Assembly (NCBI GenBank): GCA_026419775.2
Contig: JAOPGA020001485.1
Span: forward strand, 1-64,000
Direction of reading: 5' to 3'
Length of the DNA stretch: 64,000 nt
Source of the DNA: Acrasis kona
Taxonomy: Eukaryota; Heterolobosea; Eutetramitea; Acrasida; Acrasidae
Part shown: positions 33,691-44,319 of the stretch, in pieces
Numbering within the stretch: the stretch's first letter is position 1
How the letters are laid out: each line of letters opens with the position of its first letter
Notes under the pieces: model-generated
Told to the model about the DNA's origin: nothing
The model's input: the letters and a program-made list of their open reading frames with translations, nothing else
The model's database searches: none
Position numbers and translations under genes: made by a program

Positions 33691-35241
33691 ATGTCAATGT
33701 TTGATAGAGGTGGAAGGGTATCCCACAGAAACATTTTGTATAAGCTTAGGTGCATAGAGCGTGATGACAAAAACGTAGGCGAAAAGAAAGCGATTAAAGA
33801 GTAACAATTGAAGCTTGCAATAAACAACATAGATCTCGTCAAATCCATACCAAAAAGATGTTTAATACCATTAGAAGACATTGAAGACGTTCGCGGAGAT
33901 ATCAAGAAGTATGGCTTATGAAATATAACTAGCCACTAATCGAACTTTAGGAATGTGATTTTATGTTTTACACGAGCTGGTAACCACGTTCAAAGTGTTC
34001 AAATTGAGTCACAATGTAGCACCGGAGAATTGTACGAGGAAGAATCTGAAACTACTAATGACATTTACGTTTGCTTCTGGATTTTTAACTTTCACAATCC
34101 CCTTCAATTGTTGTACAAACTTCCTGTATTCGGCCTCCCTTACAAGAGAGACACACTTCCCGCGGCTCTCACATCTCACCTTGAGTCAATTAAATCTTTT
34201 GAAAACAACATTGCATATTATGATTTTACAGATGGTATAGTTCAAGCAACGCCCAATCTTTTCAATCTTGCGAATTATACTTTCTTTTATTCTAAACCTA
34301 ATCCTTTTCATCATTGTATTGTCTCTATATGTCCAGATCTATCCAGTGAGTTTTGTTTTCATTGTTTTCTTGACAATATTAGAGTGTACTTTTAACTGTG
34401 ACTTGATATGGGGTCTCGTCATTCAATACCAAACAACTTCGCACTTTAAAAGCACAAAGGGTGATAATCACCACCAGTGCGATAACGTCATTTGTTGCAG
34501 TGATAAAAGCGAGTGGCTATGTATGACTACATCAAGTTCCATCGACTTTATTCATATCAGAGTATGTAATGATGACGATTGTTCCATTGCTTCTTCAAAG
34601 ATTCCTTCAAATGGTCTCGATTTAGATCAGAGTAAAGTTGTCCCTTTAATTAGCAGTAAAAGTGAGGAAGTTGAAGTCAATACTGTCCTTCTTCATAGAA
34701 ACTCGACATCTTCTAAATCTCAATGTTGGGTTCAAGTGATTGAACATTTTCATATAAATATCGAAGAACTACTTTTAAATAGGATAAATATTGATGACAG
34801 GCTTATTGATTATGACCATGATGTTGTTAAGGTATTTTATTAATTTTCAATTTGAATTCAAAATTAGCAATTGGAGGATGAAAAAATTTTGTTGGTGATA
34901 GTTGCGGATGTTAAAAATGTTGAAGATCGCCGCAGAATTACTCTGGTCTGCAATGTTGATGTGGTGGATCGCAAAAATCTTTACATAATTTATAGCGCCA
35001 GTTCACCAAGTAATGCGTAAGCGATTGTTACTACTAATTATTAATAATGATTTGTAGTGAAAGTAGTACTCTTCTGTGTGTCAAGTCGGTTAAAAATTTT
35101 TTACTTCATCAAGATCAATCAAGATTATCCATTCATCGCTGCTTGCTTACTCATTTTACAAATGATAAAAATTCAGTCCCTTACATTAAACATCCCTTCC
35201 TACCTTTTGCTATAACAGAGCCACTGCAAAATAATAAATAA
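33691..35241 (+). CDS. Unidentified multi-exon protein
   Basis: The gene is hidden by many small introns. I start at ATG 33691 (MSMFDRGGRVSHRNILYKLRC). Proposed introns: GTAGGC..TTGAAG near 33795 (39 nt), GTATGG..TTTAG near 33911-33951, GTGAGT..ATTAG near 34346-34391, GTATTT..AATTAG near 34831-34868 and GTAAGC..TTGTAG near 35018-35057. The product then reads continuously (KRCLIPLEDIEDVRGDIKK, YKLPVFGLPYKRDTLPAAL, KILLVIVADVKNVEDRRR) to TAA at 35241, about 430 aa. Many Cys and Ile/Val-rich strands suggest a folded soluble protein. I see no signal peptide or known motif. The exon model is inferred; the coding character of each exon is visible. Confidence 0.55.
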
Positions 35242-35401
35242 AAAAAAATTTATTTAAAGACTCATGTTAACGTGTGGTAGCGAAATTTATACCTCTCTGA
35301 GAAAATACTGTCAGCCCTGGCTCTAATTCTCAGCGTCCTTCCGTGTTCGCCAGGATTAATTGTCGGAGTTTTCACATAAACTCTTACAAAACGTTTTGAT
35401 A

Positions 35402-36642
35402 ATGAGCGATGTAACACCATCATCGATGATATTGAGGGTGCCAAAGAAAGCGATTGGTGTTTGTTTGATAATCGGGGTAGTTGTGATATGGGTCGCTTCA
35501 GCAGAACTTATACAAGCAATTTTTGACAACAAATTCAAAAAACCATTATTCCTTACATACTTTTCAAATACTTTATTTTCTATATATCTATTAGGACTTG
35601 TAATTGTCCCTCGTTGGAGGAGATCTTTATTCAAAAAATATAAAAGTTCAACCTCGACCACTGTGGAAAATTCACCTGAAGGTTCAAACAGTGATATAAG
35701 CGAGGAGGACCAAACAACTCCTTTCCAACAGCAACCCCCTGTTGCCGAACAATTAGTCGATTTTCGTTTGGTAAGAACTGTCACAACATTCAAAAATTTA
35801 ACACTGAGTAGACAATTAAAACTGCATTTATAGTGTGTCCGTTATGGCTCCTCGCCAATCTCACATACAATTATTCTCTATTATATACCAGTGTAAGCAG
35901 CAACACTGTGATAAACTCTACTTCAAGTCTCTTCACATTTATCATCGGACTTTTCGTGGGCATTGATAGTTTCTCGCTTTCTAGATTCTTGGCCATTGGT
36001 GTATGTATCGGCGGAGTGGCAATGGTAACGTATAGTGATGAACAAGGTCCGGATGGCTCTTTTCCACTCCTCGGCAACATGTTGACTTTGGCAGCCGCGT
36101 TCTTGTATGGTGTCTACACTACTGTATTAAAAGTGTTTATACCAGAGGGAGAAACTATAGTCCCCACACCTTTGTTGTTTGGTTTTGTTGGTTTTATTAA
36201 CAGCATTCTTGTCTGGCCTCTGTTCTTCGTCGCACATTTCAGCGGTGTGGAGACGATTGAACTCCCGGATTGGAAAGTTTTTTTGGCTCTTCTTCTAAAT
36301 GGTCTGATTGGTACTGTTCTAAGCGATACTTTATGGGCGCTGAGTGTAATTCTAACTAGTCCGATCGTTGTGACCATTGGGTTGTCCTTAACAATACCTT
36401 TCGCACTTGTGACAGACATAGTTATTGGCAAAAAATTCATCACCCAGATCAAGGCATTATATTGGGTCGGCGCTGTTTTTGTAATATGCTCGTTTTTGCT
36501 CGTCAATTTCTCCTACTTTTATTGGGGTAGGTTGAAGGCTGTGGATCAACCAGAGCCATATAGAAGAATAAAGGAGCTTTGGAATAAAAGATATAGTTCC
36601 ATGACAAACGAAACAATTCAGGACTTTGAAATGAAACAATAA
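35402..36642 (+). CDS. SLC35F-type drug/metabolite (EamA-like) transporter
   Basis: Two exons with a 41-nt intron (35771-35811). The second AG-proximal choice gives FRL-TIKTAFIVCPLWLLANLTYN, matching the SLC35F5 family signature WxxANLTYNxSL. About ten hydrophobic helices are visible (CLIIGVVVIWVASAELI, SLFTFIIGLFVG, LAIGVCIGGVAMVTY, LLLNGLIGTVLSD, ITIPFALVTD-like). A Ser/Glu/Gln-rich cytosolic loop (ENSPEGSNSDISEED) separates helices 2 and 3. Family members carry nucleotide sugars, thiamine or similar solutes across Golgi, vacuole or mitochondrial membranes; the substrate here is unknown. The ATG at 35402 is the first in frame. It ends 10 bp from the stop of the ubiquitin protease. Confidence 0.85.
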
Positions 36643-36652
36643 CAACAATAAA

Positions 36653-38059
36653 CTAATTTTGATATGTTACATTTTTTCTAATGTAGAAAAGGAGGTATGC
36701 TTGTGAACTCTTAACATCGTCTTGGTCTGCAATGTATATTGTAGAATCGTCACACAGAAACCATTGTCCATTGTGCTTAACATAACATGTATAGTGACCA
36801 CTCTCCATTGAACCGTCATGTTGCACTAACGAAAACAAAGAATAGTCAACCCTGTCTGAGTCACAATTTTTGTGATTCGAGGTGAAGGGCATCATGTCAA
36901 GTTCTAATGGAAATTCTATAAAATCATCAATCTTCGTGCTCTCCTGCTTTGACCTCCTTTTATTTTCGGTAATTCCGTGACCAAAACGTTTCAAATGCAG
37001 ACACAATACAAGAGGAAGTTTATTTAAAGTGAGTTGTTTCGTGGATTCTTGCTTTGTGGAACATTTATGACAAAAATACACATCTCTATCAAGTTTCTCT
37101 TTTCTTGTATATTTATTCAAGCAATCATGGAGCGAACTCTGGGCCTGCCCATCGTTTTCATCATCTGAAGCATCCAAGTGCAGAGATATATCAAGAAAAG
37201 GGTCATGAGTGGTACTTGTATTACCGCACTCCATACATACAACGTCACTACGAAGTTCACCGCCAAACACTAATTCTGCAATATTATTCGAAACGTTTTC
37301 TGAAATGTGACCCAAAGCACCATCTTTTGTACTTAAAACACCAAGAATGGCCATTAAAAGCTCATGTGCATCTTGTTGACTATAGCCAGCCAAATGACCT
37401 GCCACGTTCCATATTGCATAAAGGAAGCAGTGTGGGTTGTATGGTCTTGAATCCCCTCCATAAAGCTCGTTCATAAGCGAGTATAATTCAAAATTAACAC
37501 TAAATCCTTGGTCGCGGTTAGGTTTTTCTGGTTTATTAGAACTGAGGTAGTAGTTTCTCAAAAATGGGTTGTGGCATAGGGATTGTAGGATGCAGTTCAT
37601 AAAGCAAGTATTACCGAGGTTGTTCAAGCCTCGGAGGCCAGTGTAGTCATAACTATCAACATCTGAACCATCCCTACTGGTTCTACGTAGGATGGGTTGT
37701 TTGTATTCTGAACATTGCTTAGACCGCTTTCGTTGTACCTCGTCCTCTAAATAATTATACCGCTTTCTCTTCCGTAGGTTCGGTAAGAGCTTCTCCTTCT
37801 TCTCTTCGTTTTCCAGGACAACATAGTCTTGACATTCTGAGCAGTAGAACTCATTTAAGTCCATACAAAAACTTATTTTATGGTCGAGATGGCTCGAATG
37901 TTTCGTGCACGCAGATCTGGGGCAATGTAAACACGTCAAAACTCTAACTGCACTATTGCATATGCAACAAACACTCCCATTTTCGCTTTGCAATAACGAT
38001 TGATCTAGTGCTTTAAATATGCTCCTTGGTACATCTTCAAAGTGCTTGCAAGTAAGCAT
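36653..38059 (-). CDS. USP22: SAGA-type ubiquitin-specific protease (USP22/Ubp8-like)
   Basis: 468 aa in one exon. The N-terminal Zn-finger UBP domain (CKHF..CCICNSAV..CLHCPRSAC..HLDHKISFCMDL..YCSECQDYV) is followed by a basic NLS-like linker (LRKRKRYNYLEDEVQRKR). The USP domain has the Cys box GLNNLGNTCFMNCILQSL (catalytic Cys152), QQDAHELL, a structural zinc CMECG/CHKC, and the His box ESGHYTCYVKHNGQWFLCDDS. This order and size match Ubp8/USP22, the deubiquitinase of the SAGA co-activator that removes ubiquitin from histone H2B. Other USPs with a ZnF-UBP domain (USP3, USP44) remain possible. All catalytic residues are present. Confidence 0.9.
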   Translation of the reverse strand: MLTCKHFEDVPRSIFKALDQSLLQSENGSVCCICNSAVRVLTCLHCPRSACTKHSSHLDHKISFCMDLNEFYCSECQDYVVLENEEKKEKLLPNLRKRKRYNYLEDEVQRKRSKQCSEYKQPILRRTSRDGSDVDSYDYTGLRGLNNLGNTCFMNCILQSLCHNPFLRNYYLSSNKPEKPNRDQGFSVNFELYSLMNELYGGDSRPYNPHCFLYAIWNVAGHLAGYSQQDAHELLMAILGVLSTKDGALGHISENVSNNIAELVFGGELRSDVVCMECGNTSTTHDPFLDISLHLDASDDENDGQAQSSLHDCLNKYTRKEKLDRDVYFCHKCSTKQESTKQLTLNKLPLVLCLHLKRFGHGITENKRRSKQESTKIDDFIEFPLELDMMPFTSNHKNCDSDRVDYSLFSLVQHDGSMESGHYTCYVKHNGQWFLCDDSTIYIADQDDVKSSQAYLLFYIRKNVTYQN

Positions 38060-38601
38060 TTTTTCAAGGTTGACAGCATTTGTTGTGAGGAATATCTGAC
38101 TCTGGGACTTGCATCAACAGTGGAGATAGGAAGACGCAAATTTTAATATTTATTTGCCCTGTGTAGTAATAATCATTTAGGAGTGGCAAATTAGGCCATC
38201 TTCATGTGCCAGTAATTGGAAAGAGGACCATAAAATTAACAAAAAATTAGAAGATACACAACATCAAACTCGAAATTCTTCAGAGCCACAACGGACACAA
38301 CAAATAAAATGAGGTCAGCCCCATTAGGATGAAGAGAGAGATTTCTGGTATAAAGCTGAATGTTTGTCGAACAATAAATTCAATTAATCCAATGGTGGTA
38401 CCAACAGTTAACATAGCAGCACAACTAGATAATTCACTGGCCAGTTTTTGTTCAATGAGATCAATGTTCGAAGTAACCCTGTACTAAAGATCTGATGCAA
38501 GGATATTGAAAAATACATCCTAAAAACTTCAGCAGTTCTTTGCAGACCTGTTTATTATATCGGATTTCCCCCTTGGTTACAATTCCTAGTCAACTGATTA
38601 G
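38060..38601. other. Intergenic region
   Basis: No gene is supported. A/T-rich, with a TATA-like TTTATTATAT about 50 bp before the next small gene. Confidence 0.45.
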
Positions 38602-38736
38602 ATGGGAAACACATGCACCAAAAATAATGCAGTAGTTGACGACCAAACAACCAACAGTGAAAGCGATTATGAATCAAATCAAGATGAGCATCCACCAAGA
38701 GATATAAAAAAAAAAGAACAAAACATGGAACATTAA
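38602..38736 (+). CDS. 44-aa protein with N-myristoylation/palmitoylation-type start
   Basis: This short frame begins MGNTCTKNN, a good N-myristoylation sequence (Gly2, Thr at position 7 context) with an adjacent Cys for palmitoylation. The rest is hydrophilic and acidic (TNSESDYESNQDEHPP) then basic (RDIKKKEQ). Such small dually acylated proteins act at membranes as adaptors. No homologue is recognised. A/T-rich flanks with a TATA-like element upstream and TTAACAATG downstream give modest support. 38737-39156 shows no further gene. Confidence 0.45.
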   Translation: MGNTCTKNNAVVDDQTTNSESDYESNQDEHPPRDIKKKEQNMEH

Positions 38737-39156
38737 CAATGTAAATATAAAGAATCATTTGTGTAATTATTTTGAATCAATCTATCATACAGAAACTAGA
38801 ATATTTTATCAATCTATTCCATGCAATTTCCGTTTACTTTATCAATTGAATGTTCAATTCTTATGAGTGATTTTAAGCTTGATCGCGACCACAGTGTTAA
38901 GGCTATGTGATGGGCTCAAACGCAACGCTAGCTCGATAATAATTCGGAGATTGTACATGCATTTATGAATATTAAAATTGTCTTCTACTTCATAGACTTA
39001 GGAAACATTTCATGCAAACATTTCAGTTTAGTGTTGTTCTATTAATATCATGGTTATTGCATACCCGATGTTAGTGTTGTAAATACTATCCGCAGATTAT
39101 AAATGTCGATGGTAGAAAGTAGAACTAAAAATATAATCTAAAAAAACAAAACAACA

Positions 39157-39459
39157 ATGTCCGATTCACAACCAGGAATGATTCATGGTCACGTTCAATA
39201 CGCAAAAGGTGCAGCTGAGGAAGTTATTGGAAACATAACAGGATCAGAGGAATGGAAAAAATCTGGCCAACAAGACAAAGAGGCCGCTATAAATGAAATG
39301 CACGAGGCAAAGCAGCTTGCTGATAAAGAAACTGATTACTCAGACAGAAATAAAAGTGTTTTGAACGCAGAGGGCAAAGCAGAGTCCGCTCTTGGAAGAG
39401 CAGTAGGTTGCGAAGGTATGGTCGAGAATGGTGAAGAGAAGAAGCACGCATCAGAGTAA
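39157..39459 (+). CDS. CsbD-like stress-response protein
   Basis: 100 aa, strongly hydrophilic and helical, with two CsbD-like motifs: HVQYAKGAAEEVIGNITGSEEW and, near the C-terminus, NAEGKAESALGRAVGCEGM. The family is known from bacteria (sigma-B stress regulon), fungi and slime moulds, where relatives were described as cruciform-DNA-binding or stress-induced. Biochemical function is unsettled. The start at ATG 39157 follows an A-rich leader. The following 39460-39842 has no supported gene. Confidence 0.82.
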   Translation: MSDSQPGMIHGHVQYAKGAAEEVIGNITGSEEWKKSGQQDKEAAINEMHEAKQLADKETDYSDRNKSVLNAEGKAESALGRAVGCEGMVENGEEKKHASE

Positions 39460-39842
39460 TCATTAAAAGAAAAATGTACAACATTCCAATTGAGATACTT
39501 CATCTTGTCGACACAATAAATGCTTACTTTAAAATACAAAAAGTGTAAAATAACTTTCAGCCTCGAACGGTGCTTGTAGTTCCACATTCTGATTAGGATT
39601 TTGAGCGATCATCATACGAACAAATAAAAATATCGTGGAATTATTAAATGCATCGTGTGAGTAGAGAAAAAGTATTATGGTCGTTTACAATATCATGAAA
39701 ATCACTTCAATGAATATAAGTGACACTCACGCAATATATAGTATGATTACTTGTAGTATGTTTATTTTTTAAGCTACATTATTTTAGCAGCAGCTAAGAA
39801 TAAGTGTTATGCTGACATATGTTGCATTATTGATGATTTCAG

Positions 39843-40088
39843 ATGTTGATTCGCCCCAGGACCAAACATTTTAATCTAATTCAGTCCATCAAACATCAGA
39901 AAACAAATACATCAAACAAAGCACAAGTTGAAATGAGAGTTATTGTCAGTAAACAATGGAGCGGAAGTCACCATTGGGTTAGGCAATATATTGGTGGTAA
40001 CGATGGTTCGATATTGGGAGGGAATGCTGGTCAATCCATCAATAACAATGTTGAGGAGAGTCTTACACCAACTAAGAAGGTAGTTTGA
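39843..40088 (+). CDS. Possible small protein or last exon
   Basis: 81 codons (MLIRPRTKHFNLIQSIKH.. to ..SLTPTKKVV). The Gly/Asn-rich centre (GGNDGSILGGNAGQS) is protein-like, but there is no recognised family. The ATG is directly preceded by a splice-acceptor-like TTATTGATGATTTCAG, so it may be the second exon of a small gene. Low confidence. Confidence 0.3.
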   Translation: MLIRPRTKHFNLIQSIKHQKTNTSNKAQVEMRVIVSKQWSGSHHWVRQYIGGNDGSILGGNAGQSINNNVEESLTPTKKVV

Positions 40089-40159
40089 GTAACTTGGGTG
40101 TTTTAATTATTGGAGTTTATAAAGTGTCATTGTATGTAAATGTCGTATGAAAAAATTAA

Positions 40160-40240
40160 TCAGCACTAGTATAGTGGTAGAATACAAGACTGTCACTCTT
40201 GTGACCGGGGTTCGATTATTTGATATTCCCCGGTGCTGAG
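40160..40240 (+). tRNA. tRNA-Asp(GUC): tRNA-Asp (GUC) with a 10-nt insertion in the T-loop
   Basis: The acceptor stem TCAGCAC/GTGCTGA is a perfect 7 bp. The D-arm TAGTATAGTGGTAGAATA matches eukaryotic tRNA-Asp and the Pol III A box. The anticodon arm is CAAGA-CTGTCAC-TCTTG (anticodon GTC) and the T stem is CGGGG/CCCCG (5 bp). The T-loop is 17 nt instead of 7: canonical TTCGATT is followed by ATTTGATATT (40218-40227). Removing these ten bases gives a standard 71-nt tRNA. The insertion cuts the 3' end of the B box. A short T-run follows (TTTT at 40242). It sits 200 bp upstream of the CH-DIL gene. Confidence 0.88.
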
Positions 40241-40440
40241 CTTTTATGTATCAAATCTACCAAAAGTGCAGATTTGAGAGGTTCAGGTTGTACGTACCAA
40301 TTTTTGGCAAGGACTGTAAAAATGTTTTTGAGCAATGAGAACGATGACGGTTGCTCTTGGTTGATTTTGTTTGATAAATGTGTTCTGTTGTGTGTATGTG
40401 ATAACTAACGTCTTTACAACCGAGATTGACGTTTGAAGCA

Positions 40441-43400
40441 ATGAAGAAGGATGAAAAGGGTGGACAGCTTTTAAAGTGGTGCCAAAATGCTACTAGAGTA
40501 ATACCAAACTCAAAAACCAGACTTTAAAAACTTATAGGGTTATGATGGAGTGAATGTACAAAACTTCTCGAAGTCCTGGAAGGATGGCTTGGCTTTTTGT
40601 GCAATTATAAGCAACTTTAGACCTGACCTGTTAGACTTCAAGGCTTTAAATCCATCAGAAGTGGAGAAGAACATCAAGCTTGCGTTCGAAGTTGCTGAGC
40701 ACAAGCTTGGCATAACACAGTACCTTGAGCCTGACGATCTCAAACTATCTATGCCAGAGCCGAAGAGCATACAAATGCAACTGTACGAATGGTTTAAGTT
40801 TTTTGGTTCACCCAAACCAAAATCTTCCGCTCCTCCTATGAGCATAGCAGATGAAGTGGCCGCACTTCTAGATCCTGTCAATGTTCGGTCTACACAAGTC
40901 CAAAAGTTGAACCAACAAAAGACAATTTTAGCACCTCAATCACCATTAACACCCTCTTCTGCTCCGCCAATTAGTAGATCAGATTTTGTTAAAGAGTGGG
41001 CTGCCAAAGCTCATGCCAGAACCGAAAGTCAACCTCCGCAACTTCCACAAAGGACCAAAACCGAGCCACTTGTTGATCAGGAGAAAGAGGACCTAAAGAA
41101 GCAGCTGCAAAGCACTATCTTAGAATTGACTCAATTGAAGAAAGATTCTCAAGTTGCCATTGATGCTGAGAGAACAAAACTCAAGAACACATTAGCAGAA
41201 CACAATAGTTTTATTGAAAATCTTAAAAAATCTCACTTTAATGTTGACCTGGAGAATAGTAATGCTATCAAGGAATTGAAGTCAAAGTTAGCTGAGCAAA
41301 GCACCAAGTATACAAAACTGAGCGATCAACTAAATGAATACGAAGCCAAGTTAAGTGAATTAAAAGATGAAAAACAACTCCTATCAAACAAGATCACTGC
41401 AATACAAAACGAGAACGTTACCCTGATCAAACAAGTCCAACAGTTAAAATCAGAAAAGACTTTGGGTGAGAGCGACCAACAAAAGTTAATTTCTAAAGAA
41501 AGAGAGTCTTTCAACGCCGCACAAAAAGACATGATTAAGCAGCAAGAAAGTGAGCGTCTAAAATTAGAATCTGTTGCCAATAGCCTTAGAGAGCAAGCAA
41601 GCCACAAGAGCAAGGATTTCCAAGAAAGAATTCAAACTCTAGAGGATGAATTAAAAGCAGAACAATTAAAAGTTATCAACGCCGAATCAAACTTTAAGAA
41701 CAGAAACCAATTGTACACAAAAGAAAAACAAGAATGGGAATTGGAAAAGAAGGAACTTGACAAGACAATTATGGACGCCAACCACTCGCACGAACAATCC
41801 ACCTCAAAACTCTTACTTTCAATCAAAAACCTTCGCGATCAGTTATCCAGTCAAACTACCACTCAACAGTCACTCAGCGACAAGATCAAAGAACTGGAAC
41901 AGTCTCAAACCAACAACCAAAACACATTACAGAGCGACAAGACAGAATTACAAGAAGCCAAGAACACAATCGACAAATTAAAACAAGATTATGACTCACA
42001 CTCCAAAACGCTTCAATCACAAATCGAACAATTAGAATCATCGCTTTTGTCATTAACCAACAAAAACAACGATCTAAGCAATAAAGTGATACAATTAGAG
42101 CACATCAAAAACAGCACGGTCAACCAACACGAGTGTGAAAAATTAGAGTGGCAACAATCATGCACTCACTTGGAGTCACAATTATCTCAACTTCAATCAC
42201 AACTCTCCAAGTCAACCCAACAACGACAAGAAGAATCCAAACTCTTTTCCAATCACGATTCTCAAATGCAACAATTACGCGATCAAGTCACCAAGAGTCA
42301 ACAAGAATTATTACAAAAAACATCCACTTTAAAAATGTTGGAATCGGATCAAGAAAGAGGTTTACGAGAATTAGAAAAGAGATCGGAACGCATCAAACAC
42401 CAATTGCTTCACATTTCAGAATTGGAATCAAACGTGCATCAATTAGAATCACAAGTACAAGAATTAACGGAATTCAAATCACAATTATTCGCTGCCAGAA
42501 AAGAAAGAGCAGAAATGAAAATCAAATTAGATCAAGTGATGGATGAATTGGAAATCAACAAGAATGCTCAACAAGAGTTGAAATTGCAAAAAAGCATTGC
42601 CGATACCACTTTTACACCAAAAGAAGTAATTGTTACTCGACATGATAGAGTGGAACAATTCATCATTCAACATTCCATCTTGTTGGCCAAATCACGTTAC
42701 GTCAATGCTAACGATCAAATCATCAATCCAAATTATCATCAAAAGATGTGGATTGCGAATCAATATGCTCCAGAGTCGCTTCCAATTCTCTCGAAATCAA
42801 TTTTACATTTTGGTGATTCATTCTTGAACAGGATCAAATTGTACATTATGCATGTGATTCAAAGTGATCCTAATCATGTTTCTTTACAATGTTATTGGAT
42901 GAATATTTGTAATGAATTGACACGCTATGATGGCAGCTATGATTCTTTAATTAAAAAAATAAATTCAAAAACTAAAATTCTGGAAGATTGTCAAGAACCA
43001 AGTCCCGAATATCGTTCATCTGTGGATGGTGATTATGATTTTTGTAATATTTCTGTTTATTGTTATTTAAATATTTTTAATACATTAATGAATAAAATAG
43101 AACCATTGTTGCGTTCGGCTGTTTTTGGTGGTGGACAAAAACCATCACATGCAGTCAGTCGTCCTCATGAAAGCGAAATGCAAACTGTTCTTAGGTATCT
43201 TGAAGAATGTCTTTGTGTGCTTAAGGTTAATAATTCTTTGCATCCTCGTATCCTCGTGCACTTGTTTTATTCGGTGGCGAGGCGTCTTGATTGTAGCTTG
43301 TTTAATTTATGTCTGGATCAGAAGCCGAGTGATTTGTCACAGGTGAACGACCAGGGAATAAAAATAAAAATGGGCGTCAGCTTCTTTGAAAGTTTCTTTT

Positions 43401-44188
43401 TCGAAAACGGATTGGTGTTGGGTGAAGACGTGCAAGATTTGTTATATCATACGAGGGAGGCTGGTGATGTTTGCGTGCTGTCGCAACCTTCATTAGCATC
43501 TGATGTTGATATTGACAAGGAAATGAGAGACATTGTTTGTCCTCACTTGAACGTCAATCAGATTGCACACCTGTTGTTGGTGAAAAGATATCAACCAGAT
43601 CAGATCAAAGTTGACCATGAAATTTGTTTTGATAGTTATCTTGATCCTGATACATTTGAATCCGTAGATGGTGTCTTGTTTACTGTTCCATTAAAAACTA
43701 ATGAACAGTTGTTTGCATGTCCAATTTCCAAAATCTACTCCAACGGCAACCTTGATGATGAACTGGTTAGTTCATTACATTTCTTACATCAAAAGCAGTC
43801 AAACCAAATAAAGAGCCCAGTAGCGTCACCTGTAAAATCATCATTAGACGACCTTGAAGCGGAAGTGATGGCTAGCGAGAGTGTGTTTGATGAAAAGATT
43901 TTAAATCCTAAAAAATTGAAAATCAATCCCATACAAACAAGAGTTCAGGAATTAACGAAATCCTCTTTAGTCCAGATGGATACACCTACTACCCCAGTGT
44001 TTGGCGACTTATCACCATCAGTCAAGACGGATAAGTTATCTGATGTACTGCAGATCAAAAACGATGTATATCAAAATAAAAAAGAGACAAATAAGGTGTC
44101 ATCACCACAATCTAGTCTCGAAAGTATATTGAATTCTGATACCAAGAAGAAGAGAAGTGCTCTGTTTGATATTGACGAAATGTTTTAA
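40441..44188 (+). CDS. Calponin-homology / long coiled-coil / DIL-domain protein
   Basis: The first exon (40441-40497) encodes MKKDEKGGQLLKWCQNATR. A 40-nt intron (40498-40537) joins it in frame to GYDGVNVQNFSKSWKDGLAFCAIISNFRPDLLDF, a type-3-like single CH domain (about 8-115). A Ser/Pro-rich linker and about 560 residues of coiled coil follow (very Gln, Glu, Lys and Ser rich). From about 700 on the sequence is globular and resembles the DIL/cargo-binding domain of myosin V and afadin (FIIQHSILLAKSRY, ILVHLFYSVARRLDCSLFN, NQIAHLLLVKRYQPDQI). The Ser-rich tail ends RSALFDIDEMF. About 1,230 aa. Probably a dimeric actin- or microtubule-linked adaptor without a motor (inference). The CH and coiled-coil calls are firm, DIL is moderate. 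Confidence 0.85.
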
Positions 44189-44319
44189 TAAATGCATATT
44201 GTTTAGACTTTTACATCTACTTCCTTCCTTGTCACATTTCCACTTTTAATTACAATGTTTCTAACTTCGAACCCTCTTGTTCGAAAGTAAAAAATAGAAA
44301 ATATATCATAAACCCGGAA

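Noticed and set aside
33657-33905. N-terminal extension of the - strand coiled-coil membrane protein
   Set aside because: It lacks a strong start, and the opposite strand over the same bases carries better coding text belonging to the + gene.
41326-41613. - strand Leu/Ser-rich frames under the CH-DIL gene
   Set aside because: Reverse shadows of the coiled-coil region.
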